Below, piece by piece: positions 39,825 through 49,164 of a DNA stretch of 64,000 nucleotides. Positions within the stretch are counted from its first letter, which is position 1. Each line of letters opens with the position of its first letter. A program made the position numbers and the translations under genes. The stretch comes from Halocalculus aciditolerans (GTDB lineage Archaea; Halobacteriota; Halobacteria; Halobacteriales; Halobacteriaceae): NCBI RefSeq assembly GCF_014647475.1, contig NZ_BMPG01000001.1, positions 1,116,001-1,180,000 on the forward strand. Direction: 5' to 3'. The notes under the pieces are model-generated. The model had not been told where the DNA came from, ran no database searches, and saw only the letters and a list, made by a program, of their open reading frames with translations.

Positions 39825-40862
39825 ATGAACGAAGACGCCGTCAGAGAACGCCTCCGTCAGGTCGACGACCCCGACCTCGGCGACGACATCGTCTCCCTCG
39901 GCCTCGTCAACGACATCACGGTGGAGGACGGAACCGTCTCCGTCTCGCTCGCGCTCGGCGCGCCCTACTCCCCGTCCGAGACCGACATCGCGAACCGCGT
40001 CCGCGACGCCCTCGCCGACACCGGCCTCGACGTCGACCTCTCCGCGTACGTCCCCGGCGACGGTACTGGCGACATCCTCCCCAACGTCCAGAACGTCATC
40101 GCCGTCGCCTCCGGGAAGGGCGGCGTCGGGAAATCTACCGTCTCCACGAACATCGCCGCCGGCCTCGCCGACCGCGGCGCGCGCGTCGGCCTCTTCGACG
40201 CCGACATCTACGGCCCGAACGTCCCCCGGATGCTCGCCAGCGACCAACACCCGCAGGCCACCGAGGACGAACGCCTCATCCCGCCCGAGAAGTACGGCAT
40301 CAAACTCATGAGCATGGCCTACCTCGCCGGCGACGACGACCCCGTCATCTGGCGCGGCCCCATGGTCCACAAAGTCATCACCCAGCTCGTCGAGGACGTC
40401 GAATGGGGCCACCTCGACTACCTCGTCGTCGACCTTCCGCCTGGCACCGGCGACACTCAACTCACCATGCTGCAAACAGTGCCCCTCACCGGCGCTGTCG
40501 TCGTCACCACCCCGCAGGACGTCGCCGTTGACGACGCCCGCAAGGCCCTCCAGATGTTCGGCAAACACGACACGAACGTCCTCGGCGTCGTCGAGAACAT
40601 GAGCACCTTCCACTGCCCCGACTGCGGCAGCGACCACGACATCTTCGGCACCGGCGGCGGCCGCGCACTCGCCGACGAGAACGACCTCCCCTTCCTCGGT
40701 GAACTCCCCCTCGACCCCAGCGTCCGCGCCGGCAGCGACGACGGCGCACCCGTCGTCCTCGACGACGACTCAGCGACCGGCGACGCCTTCCGCCGCCTCG
40801 CCGCCAACACCGCCGACATGGCCGGCATCATCCGCCGCCGCACCGCCCAGACCGACCGATGA
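39825..40862 (+). CDS. Mrp/Nbp35-family Fe-S cluster carrier ATPase
   Basis: 345 residues. An N-terminal MIP18/DUF59 domain (MNEDAVRERLRQVDDPDLGD) is fused to a P-loop ATPase with GKGGVGKST (about 98-106), VGLFDADIYGPNVPRML and LVVDLPPGTGDTQLTML; C264 and C267 (HCPDCG) are the bridging Fe-S ligands. Acts in scaffold/carrier steps of iron-sulfur protein maturation. Overlaps the next gene by four bases. Confidence 0.9.
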   Translation: MNEDAVRERLRQVDDPDLGDDIVSLGLVNDITVEDGTVSVSLALGAPYSPSETDIANRVRDALADTGLDVDLSAYVPGDGTGDILPNVQNVIAVASGKGGVGKSTVSTNIAAGLADRGARVGLFDADIYGPNVPRMLASDQHPQATEDERLIPPEKYGIKLMSMAYLAGDDDPVIWRGPMVHKVITQLVEDVEWGHLDYLVVDLPPGTGDTQLTMLQTVPLTGAVVVTTPQDVAVDDARKALQMFGKHDTNVLGVVENMSTFHCPDCGSDHDIFGTGGGRALADENDLPFLGELPLDPSVRAGSDDGAPVVLDDDSATGDAFRRLAANTADMAGIIRRRTAQTDR

Positions 40863-41080
40863 CTGACGACGAGAACTTCGAAGCACACGTCAAACGCGAC
40901 GCCCTCCGCGCCGCCGCCGCAGACCTCCGCGACCGAGGCGCGGAAGGCGAGAAAATCGCCGCCCTCGTCCACCGCGTCAGCGACCTCTACGACCCCGACG
41001 AAGACACTGACCCCGGCGAAATCTATCGAAACATGCGGTACATCCTCCAAGTCGCAGAACAGGGTGGGCTGGACCGCTAA
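40859..41080 (+). CDS. Small conserved acidic protein
   Basis: 73 residues starting ATGA within the Mrp stop: FEAHVKRDALRAAAADLRDR, GAEGEKIAALVHRVSDLYDP, EDTDPGEIYRNMRYILQVAE. Helical. Coupled to Mrp, so a role as partner is possible. The three bases before its stop overlap the convergent surface-protein gene. Confidence 0.6.
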   Translation: MTDDENFEAHVKRDALRAAAADLRDRGAEGEKIAALVHRVSDLYDPDEDTDPGEIYRNMRYILQVAEQGGLDR

Positions 41081-41979
41081 CGCAACCGCCGCCACCCACC
41101 CAGCACCACCAGCACCGCCAACAAACCCGCCCCGTACTGCAACGGATAGTACGTCGGACTCGGAATCCCGTACGGCCCCTTGGAAGGGTCCAAACTCGCG
41201 TTCTCGTACGAATATCCATCGTCCTTCCACGGTGCCGTGATCTCCTCGTACGACTGATTCCACGCCTCGGTCTCCGACTCGGCTGACCCCACGAACCCCA
41301 CCTGGTCGAGCGGATGCCGCGGCTCACCCACCGGCTGCGAGTACAACCGCACCTCACCCGCCACCCTCGACCCCAGCGGCTCGAACAACTCCATCTTCGT
41401 CACGGTCGTCGAATTCGGCGGCACCATCGCCCCCTCCCCCGAACCATCCGTCTCGAGCGTATGCGCGAACAGAGCGGTGTCCCAAGGCGCGTCGCTCGGG
41501 TTCCGTACCGTCACGAGTAGCACTGTCGCCATCTCACCGCGCGCCTCGCGTGTCGCGACCTCGACGTCGAGAATCCACGGAACGGCCACCTGACGGGGGT
41601 TCGTCAAATTGACGTCGCGAGTGAACTCGAACGTCTCGTTCTGTCCCCAAGCTCCGACGTAGATTGTATGATTCTCGGGGAGACCTTTGAGACCGTTAGA
41701 GACGTTGAACTCGCGAACGACTGTTTCGCCGGGAGATACGGTGGGTCCAGCAGTGTACTCTGCCCAGTCGTCGACGAGGACCATGACACTACCGTCCAAC
41801 TTCTTGTTAGTTGGATTATGGAATTTGGTAGTCACCGTAAGCGATGGTTTATCGAACGTGACCGTGTACTCAAGCCCGAATGGTCCAGTGAAATCGGGGT
41901 CATCGGCTACGACTGGTGTCGTCGCGAACGTCGACACTACGAGGAAGGAGAGTACGAGCGTATAGGCGAGTTTTCTCAT
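41077..41979 (-). CDS. Exported membrane-anchored protein
   Basis: 300 residues. Signal peptide MRKLAYTLVLSFLVVSTFAT-TPVVA (about 1-25), two or three beta domains (YTVTFDKPSLTVTTKFHNPT; VAVPWILDVEVATREARGEM with ATVLLVTVRNPSDAP; VREVRLYS region), Asn glycosylation-type sites (NVS, NET, NLT, NQS, NAS) and a C-terminal membrane segment YGAGLLAVLVVLGGWRRLR. Its start overlaps the stop of the larger surface protein upstream (ATGA), so both are made from one mRNA. Confidence 0.7.
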   Translation of the reverse strand: MRKLAYTLVLSFLVVSTFATTPVVADDPDFTGPFGLEYTVTFDKPSLTVTTKFHNPTNKKLDGSVMVLVDDWAEYTAGPTVSPGETVVREFNVSNGLKGLPENHTIYVGAWGQNETFEFTRDVNLTNPRQVAVPWILDVEVATREARGEMATVLLVTVRNPSDAPWDTALFAHTLETDGSGEGAMVPPNSTTVTKMELFEPLGSRVAGEVRLYSQPVGEPRHPLDQVGFVGSAESETEAWNQSYEEITAPWKDDGYSYENASLDPSKGPYGIPSPTYYPLQYGAGLLAVLVVLGGWRRLR

Positions 41980-44900
41980 TGTGGGGGGTGTGACGTTTGG
42001 TTGTCAGTGACAGCCGCTTTAACTGCTTCGACGGTTGCGTTGCCCGATACGCGGACGTTGTACCGATCGACCTTCGTCACGGATCCGTGGTCCCCAGTCG
42101 CGGTGTTGACGTACGGGACGCGTGTTTTCGCTCTCACTAGCGCTGACGTGTTGATGACGGTGTGGCCATCAGTGTGGCCGTTCATCCATGTCCGTTCGTA
42201 GCGAATCGGTTTACTGAGTGTCCAGACCGTCGTGGGAACTCGGCCGCCGAGGCGCACATCCGGGTTATTGGTGTTCGTCTCGACGACGATCCGGCTCGGT
42301 GTCGTCTTGTAGTACTGCCACTCGTACTGCGCGGGGCTAATCTGTTCGTGGTAGGTAGCCGGATACCACGTCGTCGTCTCGGCGTGCTTGACGGTGTACT
42401 GGTAGCGGTATTCGGTGCCGTACTCCGCGGGCTCGCGGAGCACGGTCTTCGAACGACCCGTGTACGTGTCGCCCTGATGCCGGCGACCGTTCGCCCAGTA
42501 CGTATCGGTTACCGTCGTGTGGTACGTGTAGCTCACGCGGTGCGTGTACGTGACGCGTTTCCGGTCGGTGACCGTCTCAGTCGTCGAGTATTGCATACAG
42601 CCACCCATGGGGAAACACTTGGTGTGCCAGTGCGTCACCTTGTGGCTCGTTCGGATGTACTTCGTCCGATGTACCGTTCGATGACCGGTACGCTCGACGC
42701 GACGCTCGTGTTCGTACTGACGGAGCGTTCGATAGACTGCGGGGTCAGTGACGACCCGCCGCGTCTCCCCGGTGAATTCACCACGTCCGGATTTCGCGGA
42801 CCGCCACTCGTGCTCGGTCGTCGTCCACCGCCGCGTCGACGTCTCAGTTGCCCCCGCCTCCCAACTCGGGTTGTTCTGCAAGAACGTCGAACGGTACCCT
42901 GGCTGACGGAAGCGCTGCTCATCACTCCGATACTGCGCGTCCCGTACCTTCACGCGGTGCTCCAGCTCGTACTTCCAGCCAGAGTTACGAGCAGCAGTGA
43001 CACCATATCCCGCTTTGAGTAAGTCGTCCCGCTCTGCCGGATACTTCGTCCGTCTCGTATCGAACACCGGATCTTCGACGAGGAACGACCGGCTCAATAC
43101 GTCGACGTCGAGAACTTCTGATTCAGACGGACGAGTGACGTTCACACCAGGGAGCAGTCGAGTGTTTCTGACGAGCGAAGAGTGGTTATTGTTCACCACA
43201 GAGATGGAAGGAGTATACTCGAGGAGTGTGCTGGTGTTGACAGAGACACTTCCCTGATACCACGCTGTCCGATTATACACGATACCGTTCACAGAGTGGG
43301 GTTCGTCGCGACCTTGCTCCCAGCTATCGACAGATACTTGCCGATTATCTGTCCTGAGTTCGATGTCGAGCTTGTCAGCGTACCAGCTCTTCGTCAGCAT
43401 GAACCGCTTCGTTTGGACGTGAAACTGCACGGTTTCGTTCGGTCCATATGGCCCTGTTCCAATCGGCTCAATCTTCGAAATTCTCGGGGCATAATAGTCT
43501 AGAAAGTCATATATCGGTTCAGAGATTCCATGGTTTCCGTCTTTAATAACGAGATTAGCCAGCGTCATTGAGTCAAACTTCCCAAAGCGATCATTCTCAC
43601 CGAATGGAGACACGGTATCCGACCAGTCGTACTCAAGTCGAGTTCCATCAGGGTCGAATGACTGTCCAGCATCCACGATGATTCCCCAGTCATTCGCGCG
43701 GTCGTTTACTCCCCCGAACGTAACGTTAAGCTGAATAACCGGGTCACTGGGCTGGGTTTCTAATTCTGATCCAGTAGATTCTGAACCAGCAGTAGAGTGG
43801 ACTGTCGCGTTGAGCCTACTCTTGCCGACGCCTTCGCGGCCCCAGTACGAGTCGAAGTAGACGTATTCTGGGTTGGTCCCACGCCTGTCGATGACGTCTG
43901 GGAGCGGTGAGACACGGTGTAGCTTCGATTTTTGCGTGTAGTCGACGGTGATCTGTTCGGGTGACAGTCCGTTGGGGTCGACGATGATGACGTGGTGGGC
44001 GGCGTAGTTGTCGGGGCTCCAGCGGGGGTCGTATGCGCGGACGGGGGTGTTGGTGAAGCGGGCGGAGACGATTTCGGGTGGGCCGGCGACGTCGACGGTT
44101 CGTTGGGTGGTGGTGGTTTGGCCGCGGGCGTCGGTCGCAGTGAGTCGGATGGTGTGGGTTCCGGGGGTGGTGTCGAGGTCGCGGTCGACGTGGAGGTGGT
44201 TTGTGCCGCCGTTGCGGAAGCGTTCGCGGTCAGTGGCGCGTTTGTGGAGTGCGGTGGTGTTGTCGATAGTGACGGTGAGACTCGCGAGGTTGTGGTAGGC
44301 GTCGGCGGCGGTGGTGGTGACGTGGAGGCCGCCGTGTCCGGAGACGTTGACGGTGTGGAGGACGGGTTCGGGGTCGGCGACGACGTGGGTCGTGCCGTCG
44401 GGGAAAGTGGCGGTGGTGGTGTCCGTGGTGGCGTAGAGGTCGTGGTCGCCGGGGGAGAGGGTGAGTCGGGTGGCTGTGTCGTCCTGGTGGGTTCGAGCGC
44501 CGTCGAGCCACCAGGTGGCGCGGTCGGCGTCGGTGACGCGGTAGGTGGCGGTGAGCGGTTGGGTGCCGGTGACGACGCGTGGACCGCGGACCGTCGGATC
44601 GAGGGTCACCGAGGAGGATGGGCCAGTGGAGGGCGAGGAGGCAGGCGGGGAAGCGGTGAGTTGGATGGTGCGTTCGCGGGTGAGGCCGTCGGTGTCGGTG
44701 ACGCGAGCGGTGACGGTGTGGTCGCCGGCAGTGGTAAAGGCGCGGTCGAGCGTATCGCGGGCGGTGCGCTCATCGAGCGCGGTCGTTCGGACGGTGTGGC
44801 CGTCGACGCGCCAGGTGAGGGTGTCGAGGGGTGCGGTGCCGGCAGTGACGGTCGTGCGGAATCGTTCGGTGTCGCCGGTCCGGGTGGTGGTCGGGCCGGC

Positions 44901-45275
44901 GAGGGCGAGGGTGGGTGGGTCGCCGGGAGTGACGTGGACGTAGAGGGTGTCAGTGCGGCTGTTACCGTCGTCGTCGGTGGCAGTGACGGTGGCGGCGTAG
45001 GTGCCGACCCGCGTGGGGGTGAACGCCGTGCGTCCGCAGTGGGCGCAGTCGGGCGTCGAGGTCGTGCCGTCCGGTGCGGAGATGGTCCAGGTGTAGGTCT
45101 CGATCGTGCCGTCGGGGTCGGTGGTGCCGGTGGCGTCGAGGTAGACGGTGGTGGCGCGGGCGACGGTCTGGTCGAGGCCGGCGTCGACGAGGGGCGGGTC
45201 GGCGGCGGCGACGGGGAGGGGTGTGGCGGCGAGGACGATGGCGAGGGCGAGAATGGCCGGGATACGTCGGCTCAT
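41976..45275 (-). CDS. Large exported surface protein with PKD-like domains and basic repeat region
   Basis: 1,099 residues. Signal peptide MSRRIPAILALAIVLAATPL-PVAAA; PKD-like domains from about 25-120 (DAGLDQTVARATTVYLDATG), further beta domains to about 430; a middle section of lower GC DNA (43.0-43.9 kb); and about residues 830-1,010 a Thr/Tyr/His/Arg-rich segment (RVSYTYHTTVTDTYWANGRR; TEYRYQYTVKHAETTTWYPA) that is basic, unusual for a halophile surface protein. Two Cys (CFPMGGCM) may form a disulfide. No C-terminal membrane anchor; the overlapping downstream protein has one. A TATA-like ACGTATAAA at 45,301-45,312 (minus strand) is near the start. Confidence 0.7.
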   Translation of the reverse strand: MSRRIPAILALAIVLAATPLPVAAADPPLVDAGLDQTVARATTVYLDATGTTDPDGTIETYTWTISAPDGTTSTPDCAHCGRTAFTPTRVGTYAATVTATDDDGNSRTDTLYVHVTPGDPPTLALAGPTTTRTGDTERFRTTVTAGTAPLDTLTWRVDGHTVRTTALDERTARDTLDRAFTTAGDHTVTARVTDTDGLTRERTIQLTASPPASSPSTGPSSSVTLDPTVRGPRVVTGTQPLTATYRVTDADRATWWLDGARTHQDDTATRLTLSPGDHDLYATTDTTTATFPDGTTHVVADPEPVLHTVNVSGHGGLHVTTTAADAYHNLASLTVTIDNTTALHKRATDRERFRNGGTNHLHVDRDLDTTPGTHTIRLTATDARGQTTTTQRTVDVAGPPEIVSARFTNTPVRAYDPRWSPDNYAAHHVIIVDPNGLSPEQITVDYTQKSKLHRVSPLPDVIDRRGTNPEYVYFDSYWGREGVGKSRLNATVHSTAGSESTGSELETQPSDPVIQLNVTFGGVNDRANDWGIIVDAGQSFDPDGTRLEYDWSDTVSPFGENDRFGKFDSMTLANLVIKDGNHGISEPIYDFLDYYAPRISKIEPIGTGPYGPNETVQFHVQTKRFMLTKSWYADKLDIELRTDNRQVSVDSWEQGRDEPHSVNGIVYNRTAWYQGSVSVNTSTLLEYTPSISVVNNNHSSLVRNTRLLPGVNVTRPSESEVLDVDVLSRSFLVEDPVFDTRRTKYPAERDDLLKAGYGVTAARNSGWKYELEHRVKVRDAQYRSDEQRFRQPGYRSTFLQNNPSWEAGATETSTRRWTTTEHEWRSAKSGRGEFTGETRRVVTDPAVYRTLRQYEHERRVERTGHRTVHRTKYIRTSHKVTHWHTKCFPMGGCMQYSTTETVTDRKRVTYTHRVSYTYHTTVTDTYWANGRRHQGDTYTGRSKTVLREPAEYGTEYRYQYTVKHAETTTWYPATYHEQISPAQYEWQYYKTTPSRIVVETNTNNPDVRLGGRVPTTVWTLSKPIRYERTWMNGHTDGHTVINTSALVRAKTRVPYVNTATGDHGSVTKVDRYNVRVSGNATVEAVKAAVTDNQTSHPPQ

Positions 45276-45518
45276 TTTGATGAGAATTGATGCTTCGGTT
45301 TCACGTATAAACTCTCGGAGTGAATCGAGAGAGGGCGGCAGTACTTGCGATTCGAGGAATTCCGTTAGTTTCCCTGTACGCCGACAGATTCTGGTGGACG
45401 TTTGCCCACCGGAACACGGAATCGTTCATCATCTTTGCTTGCTAATGGATGGCAAACGATTTAGTGTCCTACGTGCGAATCTGGTTTTAGTGGCCCACGC
45501 AGGGGGCCAGGAGTACCT

Positions 45519-47408
45519 ATGACTAACGACGAACTCATCTGGCGAATCGCGGGAGGTTCCGGAGACGGGATCGACTCGACGAGCCAGAACTTCGCGAAGG
45601 CCTTGATGCGAGCGGGCCTTCACGTTTTCACGCATCGCCACTACCCCTCGCGGATTCGAGGCGGTCACACGTACGTCGAGATTCGGGCGTCTGACGAGCC
45701 CGTGAAATCGCGCGGCGACGGCTACAACTTCCTCCTCGCGCTCGGTGACTCGTTCGCACGGAACCCGAAGGAGGACGCCTACTACGGGGAAGAGGAAGTG
45801 AAGCCGCTCTCCGAGAACCTCGACGACCTCCGCGAAGGCGGCGTCATCGTCTACGACAGCGGCCTCCTCGACGTCGACGAGGTCGAGAACTTCGACGAGC
45901 GCGTCGAGGAGAACGACTGGCACGTCTTCGACGTGAACCTCCGCGAGCTCGCGAAGGAGCACGGCCGCGAGATCATGCGGAACACCGCCGGCGTCGGCTT
46001 CACGGCCGCGCTCGTCGGGATGGAGCTCGACCGCATCGAGGAGCTCATGCGGGAGGCGATGTCGGGCGACATCCTCGACGCGAACCTCGCGGTCCTCCAG
46101 GACGCCTACGACCTCGTGGGCGAGGAGTACCACGTCGAACACGACGTCCGCGTCCCGACCGGCTCGCACGACGAGGAGCAGGTCCTCGTCTCCGGGAGTC
46201 ACGGAATCGCGTACGGCGCGCTCGACGAGGGCTGCCGGTTCATCGCGGGCTACCCGATGACGCCGTGGACGGACGTCTTCACCATCCTCACGAATCTGAT
46301 GCCGGACGTCGGCGGCATCAGCGAGCAGGTGGAAGACGAGATCGCGGCCGCGGCGCTCGCGATGGGCGCGAGTCACACGGGCGCGAAAGCGATGTCCGGC
46401 TCCTCCGGCGGCGGGTTCGCCCTCATGTCGGAGCCGCTCGGCCTCGCGGAGATGACGGAGACGCCACTCGTCCTCGTCGAATCGATGCGCGCCGGCCCGA
46501 GCACGGGAATGCCGACGAAGCCCGAGCAGGCCGACGTCGAGCACGTGCTCTTCACGAGCCAGGGCGACAGCCACCGCGTCGTGTTCGCGCCCTCGGACCC
46601 CATCGAGTGCTACGAGCAGACGCGCCGCGCGTTCCAGCTCGCCTACGACTACCAGATTCCCGCCATCGTCGTCTACGACCAGAAGCTCTCCGGCGAGTAC
46701 CGGAACGTCCCGAAGAGCTTCTTCGACCAGGAGCCGAACCCCGACCTCGGCTCCGTCGCCAGCGAGGAGGAGCTCGCGGAGCTCCCGCACACGGAAGGCG
46801 GGAAGTTCCACCGCTTCCAGCACGACACCGAGGAGGGCGTCAGCCCGCGCTCCATCCCGGGGCAGAAGGGCGGTCACTTCCTCGCGACCGGGAACGAGCA
46901 CAACCCCGCCGGCCACATCAGCGAAGACCCCGACAACCGCGTCGCGCAGGTCGACCGGCGGAACCAGAAGCTCGACACCATCCGCGAGGACCTCGCGGAC
47001 GAGTCCCACAACGTCGTGAACGGCGACGACGCCGCGGACTTCGGGCTCATCTCCTTCGGGAGTCAGTCCGGGACGGTCGACGAGGCCGTCGCCCGCCTGA
47101 ACGAGAACGGCGATTCGGTGAAACACCTCAGTCTCTCCGAGATCGAGCCGTTCCCCTACGACCAGGTCCGCGAGTTCGTGGAGTCCGTCGACGAGACGCT
47201 CGTCGTCGAGATGAACTCGTCCGGCCAGCTCCGCGGCCACATCCAGCGCCGCCTCGGCACGGGCGAGGAAACGTTCGGGAGCCTCCTGAAGTACGACGGC
47301 AACCCCTACGAGCCGGCGGAAGTCGTCGAAGCCGTCCAGCACGAGCTGGGCAGCGTCGACGAGACGACTTCTCGCACGCGCCTCGTGACCCCCGGTGATC
47401 AGGTATGA
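45519..47408 (+). CDS. porA: 2-Oxoacid:ferredoxin oxidoreductase alpha (fused gamma-alpha), probably pyruvate
   Basis: 629 residues. N-terminal gamma domain (MTNDELIWRIAGGSGDGIDS, HYPSRIRGGHTYVEIRAS) fused to the alpha domain (GSHGIAYGALDEGCRFIAGYPMTP, MGASHTGAKAMSGSSGGGF, MRAGPSTGMPTKPEQADVEH). Halobacterial pyruvate:ferredoxin oxidoreductase has subunits near 68 and 34 kDa; the sizes here match better than the smaller 2-oxoglutarate paralogue, but substrate remains inferred. Produces acetyl-CoA and reduced ferredoxin. Overlaps the beta gene by four bases. Confidence 0.8.
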   Translation: MTNDELIWRIAGGSGDGIDSTSQNFAKALMRAGLHVFTHRHYPSRIRGGHTYVEIRASDEPVKSRGDGYNFLLALGDSFARNPKEDAYYGEEEVKPLSENLDDLREGGVIVYDSGLLDVDEVENFDERVEENDWHVFDVNLRELAKEHGREIMRNTAGVGFTAALVGMELDRIEELMREAMSGDILDANLAVLQDAYDLVGEEYHVEHDVRVPTGSHDEEQVLVSGSHGIAYGALDEGCRFIAGYPMTPWTDVFTILTNLMPDVGGISEQVEDEIAAAALAMGASHTGAKAMSGSSGGGFALMSEPLGLAEMTETPLVLVESMRAGPSTGMPTKPEQADVEHVLFTSQGDSHRVVFAPSDPIECYEQTRRAFQLAYDYQIPAIVVYDQKLSGEYRNVPKSFFDQEPNPDLGSVASEEELAELPHTEGGKFHRFQHDTEEGVSPRSIPGQKGGHFLATGNEHNPAGHISEDPDNRVAQVDRRNQKLDTIREDLADESHNVVNGDDAADFGLISFGSQSGTVDEAVARLNENGDSVKHLSLSEIEPFPYDQVREFVESVDETLVVEMNSSGQLRGHIQRRLGTGEETFGSLLKYDGNPYEPAEVVEAVQHELGSVDETTSRTRLVTPGDQV

Positions 47409-48343
47409 GTGCATTCAGCGCAATCGGCAGCGGCGAGGAACGAGAGGTCGACCAGAACGAGTTCACGCCGAGCATCGAACCGCAGCCGACGTGGTGTCCG
47501 GGCTGCGGTGACTTCGGCGTTCTCAAGGCGCTGAAGGGCGCGCTCGCGGAACTCGAGAAGGACCCCGAGGAGGTGCTCGTCGTCACGGGCATCGGTTGCT
47601 CCGGGAAGCTCAACAGCTACCTCGACAGCTACGGGTTCCACACGATTCACGGGCGTTCGCTCCCCATCGCGCGCGCCGCGAAGCTCGCGAACCCCGAGCT
47701 CGAAGTCATCGCCGCCGGCGGCGACGGCGACGGCTACGGCATCGGCGGGAACCACTTCATGCACACCGCCCGTGAGAACCACGACATCACCTACATCGTC
47801 TTCGACAACGAGGTCTTCGGCCTCACGAAGGGACAGACGTCCCCGACGAGCCCGATGGGACATAAATCGAAGACGCAGCCGAAGGGCAGCGCGAAGAACC
47901 CCATCCGCCCGCTCTCCCTCTCGCTCACGTCCGGGTCCTCGTTCGTCGCGCGCACGGCGGCGGTGAACCCGAACCAGGCGAAGGACATCATCAAGGAAGC
48001 CGTGACGCACGACGGCTTCAGTCACATCGACTTCCTGACGCAGTGTCCGACGTGGAACAAGGACGCGAAGCAGTACGTCCCCTACACGGACATCCAGCAG
48101 TCAGACGACCACGATGTCGACCTCGGCGACCGCCGCTCGGCGTCCGAGATGATGCACGAGGCGGAGGACGCCCTCTACGAGGGCGAAGTCCTCACCGGCC
48201 GGTTCTACAAGGACGAGAACCGCCACGCCTACCACGAGGAGAAACAGGAGCGCGGCGACTTCCCCAGTGAGCCGCTCGCCGAGCGCTACTTCGAGGACGG
48301 CGACTGGGAGCGCTCCTACGACTACATCGACCGGCACGCGTAA
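47405..48343 (+). CDS. porB: 2-Oxoacid:ferredoxin oxidoreductase beta subunit, probably pyruvate
   Basis: 312 residues. Thiamine-diphosphate binding: PTWCPGCGDFGVLKALKG with CPGC, GIGCSGKLNSYLDSYGFHTI, GGDGDGYGIGGNHFMHTARE (Mg/ThDP GDG) and FDNEVFGLTKGQTSPTSPMG. Fe-S ligands are the four-Cys set expected of the beta subunit (C29, C32, and later C59 and C212-type). Partner of the upstream fused subunit. Confidence 0.82.
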   Translation: MSAFSAIGSGEEREVDQNEFTPSIEPQPTWCPGCGDFGVLKALKGALAELEKDPEEVLVVTGIGCSGKLNSYLDSYGFHTIHGRSLPIARAAKLANPELEVIAAGGDGDGYGIGGNHFMHTARENHDITYIVFDNEVFGLTKGQTSPTSPMGHKSKTQPKGSAKNPIRPLSLSLTSGSSFVARTAAVNPNQAKDIIKEAVTHDGFSHIDFLTQCPTWNKDAKQYVPYTDIQQSDDHDVDLGDRRSASEMMHEAEDALYEGEVLTGRFYKDENRHAYHEEKQERGDFPSEPLAERYFEDGDWERSYDYIDRHA

Positions 48344-48403
48344 AGCCCGAAATCCGGTTTCCACTTCGGAAGATATTTTTTCGCTGCCGACAAAGACCCT
48401 GTC

Positions 48404-48829
48404 GTGAGCGAATCGACCGAGGACCGCATCCTGGCTGCACTCGAAGCCGACGCGAAAGCGTCCTACGCCGACATCGCCGACGAAGCCGGCGTCTCCAAGC
48501 CGACGGTCCGGAAGTACATCAATCAGCTCGAAGACGAAGGCGTCATCGTCGGCTACTCCGCCGACGTCGACCCGAAGAAGCTCTCCGGCCAATCAATCGC
48601 CCTCGTCGGCATCGACGTCGAATCCGAACGGTACGTCGAAGCCACGCAGGCTCTCAAGAACGTCGACGCCGTCCAGTCCCTCTACACCTCCAGCGGCGAC
48701 CACATGCTGATGGCGGAAGTCCGCGCAGCAGACGGCGACGCCCTCGGCGACGTCATCGCCAACACCCTCCTCGAAATCGACGGCGTCACCGCCGCACACC
48801 CCTCCTTCCTCCAAGAGCGCCTGAAGTAA
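48404..48829 (+). CDS. Lrp/AsnC-family transcriptional regulator
   Basis: 141 residues from GTG 48,404; a TATA-like GATATTTTTTC at 48,371-48,381 gives a leaderless start. HTH: EDRILAALEADAKASYADIA, DEAGVSKPTVRKYINQLEDE; RAM domain: SGQSIALVGIDVESERYVEA and SGDHMLMAEVRAADGDALGD. Follows the oxidoreductase genes and may regulate them or amino-acid genes, though only proximity suggests it. Confidence 0.85.
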   Translation: MSESTEDRILAALEADAKASYADIADEAGVSKPTVRKYINQLEDEGVIVGYSADVDPKKLSGQSIALVGIDVESERYVEATQALKNVDAVQSLYTSSGDHMLMAEVRAADGDALGDVIANTLLEIDGVTAAHPSFLQERLK

Positions 48830-49164
48830 GGATGTGGTGTTCTGATTCGGTTTTCACACGTTCCTCCCGGTAGGGCCGTCGTTTTCGACGCTTCCGAAAG
48901 CCCGCGGTCTCCGGCGCGCTCTGACCGACAGATCGTTCACTCTGTTCACGATAGGGGTCGGTCGGAGACACGCCGGAGCCCGCTCCCTTTCGATTCAATC
49001 GGAAGACGCGGAGCGTCTTCCTATGCACAGGAAATCTTCGATTTCCGGTTGCCCCACCCGAATGGCTGTCCGGTCGGCCGTCTCACGGTGGTTGACTCCG
49101 TAGCTATCGCTCGTGGCTGGCCGAGTGTTCAGAAAACGCTGGCGTCGGCTCGCCGTGTTTCGTC
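48830..49164. repeat. Hairpin-rich intergenic element between convergent genes
   Basis: 335 bases between the Lrp and aminotransferase genes. It contains: (1) a long imperfect inverted repeat with left arm 48,891-48,929 and right arm 48,957-48,992, about 30 of 36 positions pairing; (2) a perfect 9-bp hairpin GGAAGACGC/GCGTCTTCC at 49,001-49,021; (3) a 7-bp hairpin GGAAATC/GATTTCC at 49,030-49,046. Composition is less GC-biased at codon positions and no gene is found. Hairpin ends of this sort mark IS200/IS605-related or palindrome-associated elements in haloarchaea; otherwise this is a terminator region. Confidence 0.5.

Noticed and set aside
45429-47414. Minus-strand 661-codon frame
   Set aside because: Antisense shadow of porA, with biased composition and no recognisable domain.
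48830-48890. Simple rho-independent-type terminator after the Lrp gene
   Set aside because: There is no compact stem followed by a T run immediately after the stop; the palindromic structure starts further downstream and is much longer.
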